From: Streptomyces bluensis
GTDB taxonomy: Bacteria > Actinomycetota > Actinomycetes > Streptomycetales > Streptomycetaceae
Direction: 5' to 3'
Length of the DNA: 64,000 nt
Assembly: GCF_014650715.1 (NCBI RefSeq)
Contig: NZ_BMVM01000001.1
Coordinates: 1-64,000, forward strand
Shown piece by piece: positions 1 to 7,464 of this stretch. Position numbers and translations under genes: made by a program. Below the pieces are notes generated by a model. It saw only the letters and a program-made list of their open reading frames with translations. It was not told where the DNA came from and ran no database searches. Every line of letters begins with the position of its first letter. The stretch's first letter is position 1.

Positions 1-59
1 TCACACGTCAGTGATCGCCGTCACCCGTCCCCAACCTCCGTGGACAGAACACCTAGGCC

Positions 60-640
60 GGACGGTCCCGGGTGTGGTTCCCCACCCCGTACGACATGCA
101 GCTCGCCTCCGAGTGGCCCGAGCTGCGCGGGCGCCGGCCTTCGAGGACGGTGTCCGATCTGTGCCGGCCGCTGGACTGGATCCCGAGGTCCACCACCCGG
201 TCGGGAGCGGCGAAGCCGTCATCCCCGACGCCCTCCTGTACTACCGGCGCGGCACCGCCGACGGCGACAACTGGTCGATGCTGCGGGCGTTCGTCGAGGT
301 CGACTGGGCCACCATGGGCCCCGAACGCCTCGCCGCCAAGCTCACCGCGTACGAACGCCTCCACCGCTACGTGCCCGTGATGCCGGGGCGCCGCCCGACT
401 CTCCAGGAACCGGCGGTGGAGGAGTGGCGACGGCGCTACCCGCTCCCTCGCGTCCTGTTCGTCCTGGACGGCACCGGACCCGCCGGTGTCGAGAACCGGA
501 TCCGCGCCCTGCGGGCGGGCGCCGGGCTGCTGGCCCGCTTCCCGTACGACGTCCCTGTCCTCTCGGCGCCGCTGGCCGACCTGCTCCACCACGGCCGCTC
601 CGCACCCGTGTGGTGCCCCGCCCACACCCCGACCAGCGAG
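60..640 (+). pseudogene. Replication-relaxation family protein, degenerate 3' part
   Basis: Seen: the reading frame from about 72 encodes WFPTPYDMQLASEWPELRG and then LCRPLDWIP. At about 182 the homologous reading moves to another frame, which continues with PEVHHPVGSG, VIPDALLYYRRG and RVLFVLDGTGP to about 640. This order matches the C-terminal half of the replication-relaxation proteins of Streptomyces plasmids and integrative elements (family recognised from memory). The segment between TVSD and LCRPLDW seems shorter than in intact members, so I infer an internal deletion plus a frameshift. Beyond about 640 the frame stays open by chance and runs into unrelated DNA. Probable role when intact: plasmid or ICE replication. 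It is now non-functional. Confidence 0.72.
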
Positions 641-802
641 TCCCCTGGAGCTCCGGGCATCGGCAGACATGAAGCGCCGCCGCCGCGGGGAAAGCGTCGG
701 CAGTGCGCTGACCAGCCATGGTCGGGGCTGGGCATGGCATGGCCGTACCCGTGGTCGGCTTCATGGTCGGGGCGGGGCCGACGTGTTGCAGCAGTGCTCC
801 AG

Positions 803-1351
803 TCAGCGGTCCACGGCGGGCAGGTGAGCCAGGCCGGTGTCGAGCAGGATGCGGTCGACGGTCTCGTGCAGTGCGCTGTCGGCGCCGATGACAGTCTCGG
901 TGCCGCCAGGCAGCACATCGCGCGGCCGGTACCAGTCGCGCAGCTGCGTCTCGCTGACGTCGTCGGCGATCGGCTTGGTGGCGTGCCGGGCGAGGGTTTC
1001 GCCGAACGGGACGTCCAGGTAGTAGCCGTGGGTCGGGCCGCGGTGGTCGGCGCACAGTTCGGTAAGCATGTCGCAGTAGCGGTCGGCGTAGAGGATGCCT
1101 TCGACGACGACGTGGAATCCAGCGTTAAGGGCGTAGCGGGCGGTCAGGTCGATCAGGCCGATGTTCGCCGCTCCCGGCCGGTCGCGTTCGCGGAGCATGA
1201 TGCGGCGGAGGTTGTCCTGGCCGACCACGGCAAGGCCGCGGCCGAACCTCTCGCGCAGGCCGGCCGCGACGGACGACTTCCCCGAGGCGCTGTTGCCGCG
1301 CAGCACGACCAGCCGGGTTTCTTCGGTGCCCACCATCACGGCGGTCGGCAT
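803..1351 (-). CDS. AAA/zeta-toxin-like P-loop kinase
   Basis: The 182-residue protein starts with a short beta strand leading to a Walker A motif GNSASGKSS at residues 19-27. An LVVLRGNSAS context, a QDNLRR segment and an RDRP stretch follow, as in small ATP-binding kinases of the zeta-toxin/chloramphenicol-phosphotransferase-like group that are common in Streptomyces. It probably phosphorylates a small molecule or sugar nucleotide; the substrate cannot be told. The length fits the family and no defect is visible. It lies between debris of a plasmid gene and a divergent membrane-protein gene at 1463. It is the intact counterpart of the broken P-loop kinase at 26.4 kb, though the two are not close homologues. 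Confidence 0.85.
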   Translation of the reverse strand: MPTAVMVGTEETRLVVLRGNSASGKSSVAAGLRERFGRGLAVVGQDNLRRIMLRERDRPGAANIGLIDLTARYALNAGFHVVVEGILYADRYCDMLTELCADHRGPTHGYYLDVPFGETLARHATKPIADDVSETQLRDWYRPRDVLPGGTETVIGADSALHETVDRILLDTGLAHLPAVDR

Positions 1352-1462
1352 GCCCAGTTTCGGCCCCTCAATCGGTCGGGAGATCTGATCCTGGGCAATC
1401 GCGACGATCCAGTAAGTTGCCCTGCAGAGTTGGTTGTTGGAGCGAGGACAGGGGAAGCTAAC

Positions 1463-2059
1463 GTGGAAATTGCCAGCCTGGTCGTGGCGATCATTGCCGC
1501 ACTCATCTCCGTGGCCTCGGCCTACGCAGCTTGGAGGGCCACTCGGCCCAAGCCCAAGCTCTCGGGGTCGATCACTACGACATGGGGCGTGGGTGTCACC
1601 TCGTCGGTCCCTGGAGTGCCTTCAGGGTCAGCTGTTGGCCTCCACGTCGTCCTGACCAACGCATCCTCGCACCCAGTCCACCCGATGGAGTTCCGGCTGG
1701 AGGTTCGGACGGTGGCTGGGTGGCTTCCCGGCAAGCGTCTGCAGAACTGGCAGGCCACCCTGCCTGAGCTCAGCTTCGACAATCACGTGGCCACCATGAC
1801 CTACGACCACCTGATCGACTGGCCGCCGCGTCCAGTGCACCATGGGGCGCCCCTCATGGGATTTCTCTACTACCTCGTTCCCAACCTGGCGGACGAGGCG
1901 GACGTCGAGGAATACCGGGTCACAGTGACAGACGTGTTCGGAGGGTCGGTCCAGTTCACCACGACGGCGGCGGAAGTCGCTGCATGGAAGGCGAGCGATG
2001 ATGGACTGACACTGCTGGAGCTGATGACGCAGGCAGGGGTCCCGGTGCGGACCGTTTGA
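1463..2059 (+). CDS. Membrane-anchored hypothetical protein
   Basis: I chose the GTG at 1463 because AGGGGA lies about 9 bases upstream and the coding character begins there; the same frame is open much further upstream but crosses unrelated debris. The protein has 198 residues. One transmembrane helix lies at about residues 3-22 (SLVVAIIAALISVASAYAAW), followed by a positively charged RATRPKPK stop-transfer stretch and a soluble domain of about 165 residues with beta-rich, immunoglobulin-like spacing. I do not recognise the family. It may be a surface- or cytosol-facing accessory protein; topology suggests N-out if the helix acts as a reverse signal anchor. Divergent from the kinase gene, with 111 bp between them. 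Confidence 0.7.
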   Translation: MEIASLVVAIIAALISVASAYAAWRATRPKPKLSGSITTTWGVGVTSSVPGVPSGSAVGLHVVLTNASSHPVHPMEFRLEVRTVAGWLPGKRLQNWQATLPELSFDNHVATMTYDHLIDWPPRPVHHGAPLMGFLYYLVPNLADEADVEEYRVTVTDVFGGSVQFTTTAAEVAAWKASDDGLTLLELMTQAGVPVRTV

Positions 2060-2091
2060 CCGCAACATCGGCAGGTTCGGATAAGAAGGCG

Positions 2092-2493
2092 CACCCACCT
2101 TCTCCGAGGTCCTCCCCCGCCTCACCGAGGCCCTGGCCGGGCGCCGGATCGTGATCTACAACCGGGAGTACGACACCGGACGGCTGCTGTGGGTGCTCCA
2201 CCTGCACCACCTCGCCCATGGCCCGGTCGACCTGGCCAAGCAACCGCTACGGCACCCGGCTGCACCCGGCCGCGCAGGCCTGGCTGGACCCGCAGACGTG
2301 GGAGGAGTGCGCGATGGAGCAGTACGCCGCCTTCTACGGCGACTGGCACGACTACTTCGGCAGCTACACCTGGCAGAAGCTAGGCGGCGGACACCGGGCA
2401 CTGGGCGATACACGTGCCGTCATCCGGCGGCTGGAGGAGATGGCCGCCTACCCCAACCCCTTCAACCACGCAGAGGAGACCGCCGCAGCGTGA
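2092..2493 (+). pseudogene. DEDD-type 3'-5' exonuclease fragment
   Basis: Seen: GRRIVIYNREYDTGRLLW near 2140-2190 resembles the ExoII region (N-x3-D) of DnaQ-like exonucleases. After a frame change near 2200-2235, WLDPQTWEECAMEQYAAFYG and HRALGDTRAVI follow, and the latter carries the H-x4-D ExoIII signature. The N-terminal DxE motif is missing because the similarity begins at about 2092. The gene is therefore truncated at its 5' end and frameshifted internally. The stop is at 2491-2493. Its former job would have been an epsilon-subunit-like exonuclease, often found on Streptomyces mobile elements. Confidence 0.7.
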
Positions 2494-2555
2494 CAACAGC
2501 GGCCACGTCCGGCTATTTGGCCCTGGGCCGTGTCCGATAGGTCGGTGACGAGTTG

Positions 2556-2605
2556 GGCTTCGCGCTTTGACAAGCGGGCGTACGTCTTTCACGGCACCGT
2601 CACCG
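2556..2605 (+). mobile_element. IS5-family transposase 3' scrap
   Basis: About 50 bases encode RFDKRAYVFHGTVT, the same C-terminal peptide as the longer IS5 remnant ending at 31401. Only this scrap is left. It abuts the imine-reductase-like fragment. Confidence 0.6.
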
Positions 2606-2611
2606 TTGCTG

Positions 2612-2880
2612 CTTGTGCGCGTCGAAGTGCGCCTTCTGACCGCGGTAGAGGACGAACGCCTGGGACGTTGCGACCGTCGACGGAATCGCCATGATCCCGC
2701 CGTCCAGGTAGGCCGCACCATGGCCCACTGCCCAGGCCTCCGTCTCGCGCGCCTGGGTCGGCGTGCCGTTGGTGAGGTTGACCAGAGTCCGGCCGCGCAG
2801 AGCGTCGGCGGCGCGCCGAAGGATCGCGTCTCTGACGTCATAGTCCAGCAGACAGACGAGTGTCAGCGGGCTGCTGTGTT
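2612..2880 (-). pseudogene. Imine-reductase/3-hydroxyisobutyrate dehydrogenase-like fragment
   Basis: The minus strand reads LTLVCLLDYDV, ALRGRTLVNLTNGTP, AAYLDGGIMAIP and AFVLYRGQKAHFDAH in one open frame. These are hallmarks of the NAD(P)-binding domain of imine-reductase-like members of the beta-hydroxyacid dehydrogenase family; LVNLTNGTP and DGGIMA are the typical loops. Both the glycine-rich N-terminus and the helical C-terminal domain are absent, so this is an internal fragment. The operator-like dyad at 2965 lies on its upstream side. Confidence 0.7.
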
Positions 2881-2964
2881 GTCCACAAGTGCTCCCGATG
2901 GTGTGCTCGCGTGATCAGATGCTGCCTTCCGTTCACCTTCGGCGCGGCACTGACGTCTCACAAG

Positions 2965-2984
2965 TACGCACAAAAAAGTGCGTA
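2965..2984. promoter_or_regulatory. HxlR-type operator candidate
   Basis: A perfect inverted repeat, TACGCAC-AAAAAA-GTGCGTA, is visible. The shape (7 bp arms, A-rich centre) resembles the CTACG-AACAAAA-CGTAG dyad next to the HxlR gene at 58766. It lies upstream of the imine-reductase-like fragment, whose relatives are often controlled by HxlR proteins; no HxlR gene remains here. Confidence 0.5.
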
Positions 2985-3215
2985 GCTACCTACGGGTGCG
3001 TAAGGGAAGGACGCCCTGTGCCCGTGAAGCGATTCACGGGCGGCATTTTCCACTCCCGGCTGGGGCAGCAGCAGCCGGGCCAGACCCGTTCGACTTGGCC
3101 GCATGACCCATCAGACAGGCCCTAGGGTGATCTCCTACCCGTCCCTCTGCCGCCTGGAGGAGCGCATGAAAATCCTTGAACGGGCCCTGCCCGTCACGCA
3201 GTTACCGGAGGCGTC

Positions 3216-3797
3216 GTGAATCAGGCTGACCAGTGGGAGCAGCAGCGCCCGCGGCTCCGCTCCGACGAACTGGGACTGCGTGTCCGGGCCTGGTATCGGA
3301 ACGTGGCCTGTCCGAACTGTGACGCGCCCATCGGCCGCGCCTGCCGCACCGCCGCCGGCAACCCCACCGACCACCACCGTGCGCGCCGTGACGCCGCAGG
3401 ATCACCCCCCTATCTGCAGTGGTGGGAGGAAGGGTTGATCCAGGAGCTCCCGGAGATCTTCAAGGGCAGCTTCACCGCGCGCCAGCAGTTCAACATCGAC
3501 CAGCCCTTGGGCGACGCCGCGGCGATCGTCCGCCACGTCCTGGCTGCACGGCTCGGCTTCGCCCTCGCCGACGAGTCCACACTCGACCGGCTCGATGACG
3601 CGGCGCATGCTCTGGTCCTCGCCCGTGGGCCTACAGGAAGCGCTGACCTGGTGACAGTCCTGGCCACCCAGGTAGCCAGACTCGCCAGCCACATCGCCGG
3701 ACCGAACGCCCCGGACGCGGTGTTCACCGGCCTGATCCGTGAACAGATCGACCGCGCGCGCCAGCAGCAGAAGGCGCGCAAGAGCGCCTCCGCGTAG
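3216..3797 (+). CDS. Small zinc-finger protein (phage/plasmid zinc-finger type)
   Basis: The 193-residue protein starts at a GTG with a strong GGAGG at 3207-3211. Residues 32-60 carry ACPNCDAPIGRACRTAAGNP followed by HHRARR, a CxxC-x6-C-x-H pattern like the phage-type zinc-finger domain of many Streptomyces hypothetical proteins. The rest is helical and ends in a basic tail. The zinc finger suggests nucleic-acid binding, but the partner is unknown. No frameshift is visible; a transposase scrap follows directly downstream. Confidence 0.78.
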   Translation: MNQADQWEQQRPRLRSDELGLRVRAWYRNVACPNCDAPIGRACRTAAGNPTDHHRARRDAAGSPPYLQWWEEGLIQELPEIFKGSFTARQQFNIDQPLGDAAAIVRHVLAARLGFALADESTLDRLDDAAHALVLARGPTGSADLVTVLATQVARLASHIAGPNAPDAVFTGLIREQIDRARQQQKARKSASA

Positions 3798-3799
3798 AC

Positions 3800-3990
3800 C
3801 GCTCCAGCACTACGACGACACTCCGCCCGCCGCGCCCCAGCATCCGAGGAAGATGGTCTTCAAACTCGTCGAGTCCGCCCAGCAGCGGTGGCGGGCCGTG
3901 AACGCGCCCCGCCTCGTCGCCCTCGTCCGGGCCGGCGCCCGCTTCGAATGCGGCCAGCTCGTCGAACGCCCCGAGGCGGTCGCAGCGTGA
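3800..3990 (+). mobile_element. IS256-family (mutator) transposase C-terminal remnant
   Basis: The frame encodes MVFKLVESAQQRWRAVNAP, VALVRAGARFECGQLVERP and a stop at 3988-3990. This is the characteristic C-terminal tail of actinobacterial IS256-type transposases. The catalytic part is gone. Confidence 0.7.
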
Positions 3991-4503
3991 GCACCCTCGC
4001 GGCCCAGGCCATCAGCACCAGCAGGCTGGACCTGCTGCCGCTGCATCTCGAACACGCCGAGGAGATGGCCGCGGTGCTGTCCGATCCGGCCCTGCATACC
4101 TTCATCGGCGGAACTCCGGACGCACCGCAAGCCCTGCGCGCCCGCTACCGGCGCATGATCGCGGGCTCTCCCGAGCCGGCCGTGTCCTGGCTGAACTGGG
4201 TGATCCAGCTTCGTCACGAGTCCTGCCTGACGGGCACCGTTCAGGCGACGGTCAGCCCCTCCGGCCACGGCCCATCGCCGAGATCGCCTGGGTGGTGGGA
4301 CTCCATGGCAGGGAAGAGGCATCGCCACCGAAGCAGCCCGGGGACTCGTCGCTTGGCTCGGCCAGCAGCCAGTGCACACCGTCATCGCCCATACCCACCC
4401 CGAACATCGGGCATCCGCCGCCGTCGCCCCTGCCGCCGGGCTCACACCCACCGACGAATGGCACGAAGGAGAAATCCGATGGCACCGGAGCATCAGACGA
4501 TAA
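3987..4503 (+). pseudogene. GNAT N-acetyltransferase, frameshifted
   Basis: The sequence reads TSRLDLLPLHLEHAEEMAAV from a GTG at 3987, a typical GNAT N-terminus. Near 4250 the homologous frame shifts to IAEIAWVVGL, and near 4302 it shifts again to WQGRGIATEAARGL, the acetyl-CoA-binding motif A (Q/RxxGxG/A). It then runs to AHTHPEHRAS and the stop TAA at 4501-4503. Two frameshifts break an otherwise complete gene of about 170 codons. The start overlaps the stop of the IS256 remnant, so the original start may have been replaced. Confidence 0.75.
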
Positions 4504-4529
4504 CGTCAACGATCCACAGGTCTTGACTA

Positions 4530-4696
4530 TTACTCGGAGCAGCCGGTGCGTTCCACCCAGTCCCGCTCGACATCCTCACCCGAACAGTCGAAATCGCCGA
4601 CATTTCTCCGGGGGGCCGCAAGCGTGCGGTTCGAGTTAACGCAGCGCAGAAGCGGTCGGGACGACCATAGCGGGTGCAACAGATGTGGTGCACGGA
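4530..4696 (-). pseudogene. TOPRIM/Spo11-like protein fragment A
   Basis: Minus strand: an open frame runs RAPHLLHPLW...LLRC.NS, then NVGDFDCSGEDVERDWVE and a stop at 4530-4532. GDFD-SGEDxxRD resembles the TOPRIM-like segment (GDxDxSG) of Streptomyces hypothetical proteins distantly related to the topoisomerase VI A/Spo11 fold. The gene is cut on both sides. Its right part is one copy of the paired repeat (4594-4696). Confidence 0.5.
4594..4696 (+). repeat. Diverged direct repeat, copy A (103 bp)
   Basis: This copy shares its first 20 bases (TCGCCGACATTTCTCCGGGG) and its last 13 (TGTGGTGCACGGA) with 7808-7911 in the same orientation; the middle is diverged with one base of length difference. 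The two copies bracket the ars island. Confidence 0.75.
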
Positions 4697-4750
4697 TGTC
4701 GTGGCCGATTCACTCTGCGGACGGACCGCTGGTTCGGATTCGTCGGCTAC

Positions 4751-5254
4751 TCAGAGGACGGCGGGGCTGCGGCGTTCGATGAAGACGACGTCGCGCCAGG
4801 TGCCGAGGTGTTTGCCGAGGCGTTCGCGGGTGCCGACGATGCGGAAGCCGGCTTTGGCGTGGAGGGCGAGGCTGGCGGTGTTCTCAGGGAAGATGCCGGA
4901 CTGGACCGTCCAGATCCCGGCTGCGTCGGTGGACGCCAGCAGCGCCTGCAGAAGGGCGAGGCCGATGCCGCGGCCGCGGGCGTCAGGATGGACGTAGACC
5001 GAGTGCTCGACCACGCCCGCGTACGCGCGCCGGCCGGAGACCGGCACGACGGCGGCCCAGCCCACGACCCGGTCGCCGTCATCGAGGGCGACCAGGCGGT
5101 GCTCTGGCAGCCGGGAGGCGTCGAACGCCTCCCAAGTGGGCGCGGTGGTCTCGAAGGTGGCGTCGCCGCTGTCGATGCCGAGCTGGTAGATGTCCAGCAC
5201 CTGCTTGGCGTGCTCGGGGACCATCGCGGCGATGCGCGGCCGGGCGCCGGTCAC
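4751..5254 (-). CDS. arsN: ArsN-type GNAT acetyltransferase
   Basis: The 167-residue protein starts at a GTG (5254) that overlaps the arsC stop by 4 bp, so the two are translationally coupled. Seen: YQLGIDSGDATFETTAP, the typical N-terminal substrate segment of phosphinothricin/arsinothricin acetyltransferases, and VHPDARGRGIGLALL, the acetyl-CoA-binding motif A. The family N-acetylates arsinothricin, phosphinothricin or related amino acids; inside an ars operon the ArsN reading is favoured, giving resistance to an organoarsenical antibiotic. This is the last gene of the minus-strand operon. The residues up to VFIERRSPAVL look complete. Confidence 0.85.
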   Translation of the reverse strand: MTGARPRIAAMVPEHAKQVLDIYQLGIDSGDATFETTAPTWEAFDASRLPEHRLVALDDGDRVVGWAAVVPVSGRRAYAGVVEHSVYVHPDARGRGIGLALLQALLASTDAAGIWTVQSGIFPENTASLALHAKAGFRIVGTRERLGKHLGTWRDVVFIERRSPAVL

Positions 5255-5670
5255 GCGGCGGCCTCGACGCCAAGCTCGGTGAGCAGGCCGCGGATCAGTT
5301 GCTCGATCTGGTCGCGGATCGGGCGTACGGCGGCGACGCCCTGGCCGGCCGGGTCGTCCAGCTTCCAGTCGAGGTAGCGCTTGCCGGGGAAGTAGGGGCA
5401 GGCGTCGCCGCAGCCCATGGTGATGACCACGTCGGAGGCCTGCACGGCTTCGGTGGTGAGCACCTTCGGTGTCTCGGCGGAGATGTCGATCCCGACCTCG
5501 TTCATGGCCTCGACCACGGCCGGGTTCACGGTGTCCGCGGGGGCGGAGCCGGCCGAGCGGACCTGGACGCGGTCGCCGCCGAGGTGAGTGAGGAAGGCAG
5601 CGGCCATCTGCGACCGTCCGGCGTTGTGGACGCAGACGAACAGTACGGACGGGACGGCGGGAGTGCTCAC
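5251..5670 (-). CDS. arsC: Arsenate reductase, low-molecular-weight phosphatase type
   Basis: The 139-residue protein carries the P-loop CVHNAGRS with the nucleophilic Cys13 and Arg19, plus two further cysteines, C87 and C91 (GCGDACP), placed for the disulfide relay of thioredoxin-coupled ArsC. It reduces arsenate to arsenite in the cytoplasm. The length matches the family. Its start overlaps the end of the aquaporin gene by 4 bp and its end overlaps the acetyltransferase start, so it sits in the middle of a tightly coupled operon. A mycothiol-linked variant is possible, but the extra cysteine pair favours thioredoxin. Confidence 0.93.
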   Translation of the reverse strand: MSTPAVPSVLFVCVHNAGRSQMAAAFLTHLGGDRVQVRSAGSAPADTVNPAVVEAMNEVGIDISAETPKVLTTEAVQASDVVITMGCGDACPYFPGKRYLDWKLDDPAGQGVAAVRPIRDQIEQLIRGLLTELGVEAAA

Positions 5671-6452
5671 GATCGGGTTCCTTCGACGGGGAGGGGCAGT
5701 TGCTGGGCAGGGGCGGAGGCGGCGGAGCGGTGCTCACCGTGCGGGACGACGACGTCCTCCGCGACGGGTGTGGGGCGGCCGAACAAGACGGCGACCAGGG
5801 CGAGGCCGACGGCCAGGCCGACGAGCTGGGCGGCGATGAACGCTGGGACCGAGCCGGGGGCGATGCCGGCGAAAGTGTCGGTGAAGGCCCGCCCGACGGT
5901 CACCGCCGGGTTGGCGAACGACGTACTCGATGTGAACCAGTAGGCGGCGCCGATGTAGGAGGCGACCGCGACGGGGGCGAAGCGCGCGCGCTCGGTGCGG
6001 GCCAGGCCGAAGATCAGCAGGATCAGGCCGGCGGTGGCCACGACCTCGCCCAGCCACAGGTGCGGGGCCGAGCGGTCGTGGCTGGACCAGCGCACCAGTG
6101 GTTCGGCGAACATCGCGTTGGCCAGCACGGCGCCGCCGATCGCCCCGGCGATCTGCGCGGGCAGGTAGGCCGCGACCTCGCGCGGGGTCGGCCCGTCGCC
6201 TCCGCGGCGGCCGGTCCACCAGGCGGCCAGCGTGACGGCGGGATTGAAGTGGGCGCCGGAGACCGGGCCGAGCAGGGCGATCAGCACGCCGAGGCCGAAG
6301 ACGGTGGACAGGGAGTTGGCCAGCAGCTGCACGCCGACGTCCTGGGAGAGCTTGGTGGCCTGGATGCCGGAGCCGACCACGACGGCGACCAGCGCGCCGG
6401 TCCCGACGAACTCGACCGCCGAGCGGCGGCCAAGTGGAGCTATCTCGGTCAT
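5667..6452 (-). CDS. MIP/aquaporin-family channel of the ars operon
   Basis: The 261-residue protein has six predicted membrane segments and two NPA boxes, at residues 70-72 (HFNPAVTLA) and 181-183 (FANPAVTVG). MIP channels in ars operons let arsenite, or methylated or aromatic arsenicals, leave or cross the membrane; here the channel stands where an Acr3 or ArsB pump is usually found, and no pump gene is visible. It overlaps arsR and arsC by 4 bp each. The C-terminal tail of about 35 residues is polar. A related but wrecked aquaporin lies near 27.9 kb. Confidence 0.9.
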   Translation of the reverse strand: MTEIAPLGRRSAVEFVGTGALVAVVVGSGIQATKLSQDVGVQLLANSLSTVFGLGVLIALLGPVSGAHFNPAVTLAAWWTGRRGGDGPTPREVAAYLPAQIAGAIGGAVLANAMFAEPLVRWSSHDRSAPHLWLGEVVATAGLILLIFGLARTERARFAPVAVASYIGAAYWFTSSTSFANPAVTVGRAFTDTFAGIAPGSVPAFIAAQLVGLAVGLALVAVLFGRPTPVAEDVVVPHGEHRSAASAPAQQLPLPVEGTRS

Positions 6453-6841
6453 GCCGTGGCCTCAGCGGTCGATGGGAGCGCGCCGGCCGGGGTCTGGAGC
6501 AGCGAGGAGAGCTTGGCCAGGGCGGCGGGCAGCACCCAGTAGTAGACCCAGGTCCCGCGCCGTTCGGATCCGACCAGGCCGGCCTCACGCAGCACCTTCA
6601 GGTGGTGGGAGATGGTCGGCTGGGAAACGTCGAAGGGGCCGGTCAGGTCGCAGACGCAGGCCTCGCCGCCCTCGTGTGAGGCGATCAGTGACAGCAGGCG
6701 CAGCCGGACCGGGTCCGACAGGGCCTTGAACATCCGCGCCAGGTCGACCGCGGCCTCTTCGCCCAGCGGCTCGCGGACCATCGGTGAGCAGCACGCCACC
6801 GCGTCGTCCTGGCCGAGCACCACCAGTTCTGATTTCGACAT
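6449..6841 (-). CDS. arsR: ArsR-family arsenite-responsive repressor
   Basis: The 130-residue winged-helix protein carries VCDLTGPF and SQPTISHHLKVLREAGLV, the recognition helix. Candidate As(III) ligands are C62 and C64 in ACVCDL and C17-C18 near the N-terminus. It represses the operon until arsenite binds. It is first in the operon (arsR-aquaporin-arsC-arsN). The intergenic region to the divergent gene contains a dyad at 6888-6903. It is slightly longer than minimal ArsR proteins because of the N-terminal Cys-Cys extension. Confidence 0.93.
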   Translation of the reverse strand: MSKSELVVLGQDDAVACCSPMVREPLGEEAAVDLARMFKALSDPVRLRLLSLIASHEGGEACVCDLTGPFDVSQPTISHHLKVLREAGLVGSERRGTWVYYWVLPAALAKLSSLLQTPAGALPSTAEATA

Positions 6842-6887
6842 GCGTCTATGTTGACGCCTATCTAATCGAGTGGCAAGCTCGGGCTAT

Positions 6888-6903
6888 ATCGATGGTCATC
6901 GAT
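6888..6903. promoter_or_regulatory. ArsR operator candidate
   Basis: ATCGATG-GT-CATCGAT is a perfect inverted repeat (7 bp arms, 2 bp spacer) between arsR and the divergent ArsI/CadI-like gene. Its position fits simultaneous control of both transcripts. Confidence 0.65.
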
Positions 6904-6930
6904 TCAGAGTCTGGATCTGGGAGGTCCATC

Positions 6931-7437
6931 ATGTCCCGTGTTCAGCTCGCTCTTCGCGTCGCCGACCTGGAAGGCTCGATCGTCTTCTACTCCAGGCTGT
7001 TCGGCACCGAGCCGGCCAAGCGCCGGCCGGGATACGCGAACTTCGCCATCGCCGAGCCCCCGCTCAAGCTCGTCCTCATCGAGGGCGAGTCCGGCGAGGA
7101 CACCCGCCTGGACCACCTCGGCGTCGAAGTCGCCACCACCGAGGAGGTCACCGCCGCGACCGCCCGCCTGCAGGAAGCCGGGCTGGCGACCTTCGAGGAG
7201 AACGACACCTCCTGCTGCTACGCGCTCCAGGACAAGACGTGGGTGACCGGCCCCGGCAACGAGCCGTGGGAGGTCTACGTCGTCAAGGGCGAGGACGACA
7301 CCCTCGACAAGGCCGACAGCGCGCCGGGCGCCTGCTGCGGGACCACCGCATGCTGCACCCCGGACGAACAGGCCATCGACCCCTCTCAGAGCCCCGCCGA
7401 GGCCAAGGCCGCCGCCGGGTGCGCCTGCGGAAGCTGA
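6931..7437 (+). CDS. ArsI/CadI-family heavy-metal resistance protein
   Basis: The 168-residue protein starts at an ATG with GGGAGG 7 bases upstream. The vicinal-oxygen-chelate fold is recognised from RVQLALRVADLEGSIVFYS at the start, the LDHLGVEV segment and the DTSCCYALQDKTWVTGPG loop, which carries the adjacent cysteines of ArsI/CadI proteins. Family members split C-As bonds in methylarsenite or sequester cadmium or arsenic. The C-terminal tail has additional Cys pairs (ACCGTTACC and GCACGS), probably metal-binding. Divergent from arsR, with the dyad between them. Confidence 0.88.
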   Translation: MSRVQLALRVADLEGSIVFYSRLFGTEPAKRRPGYANFAIAEPPLKLVLIEGESGEDTRLDHLGVEVATTEEVTAATARLQEAGLATFEENDTSCCYALQDKTWVTGPGNEPWEVYVVKGEDDTLDKADSAPGACCGTTACCTPDEQAIDPSQSPAEAKAAAGCACGS

Positions 7438-7464
7438 CCCGCGCGCGCAACCACTCGGCCAGGC

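Noticed and set aside
1..222. Telomere-like terminal repeat at the window start
   Set aside because: The first bases are gene debris without the packed palindromes of Streptomyces telomeres.
11..2059. A single 682-codon open frame
   Set aside because: It joins a replication-relaxation remnant, antisense of the P-loop kinase and the membrane protein. Homology changes character several times; only the last part from 1463 is a gene.
4685..6542. Plus-strand open frames across the ars operon
   Set aside because: Shadows of arsN, arsC and the aquaporin gene.
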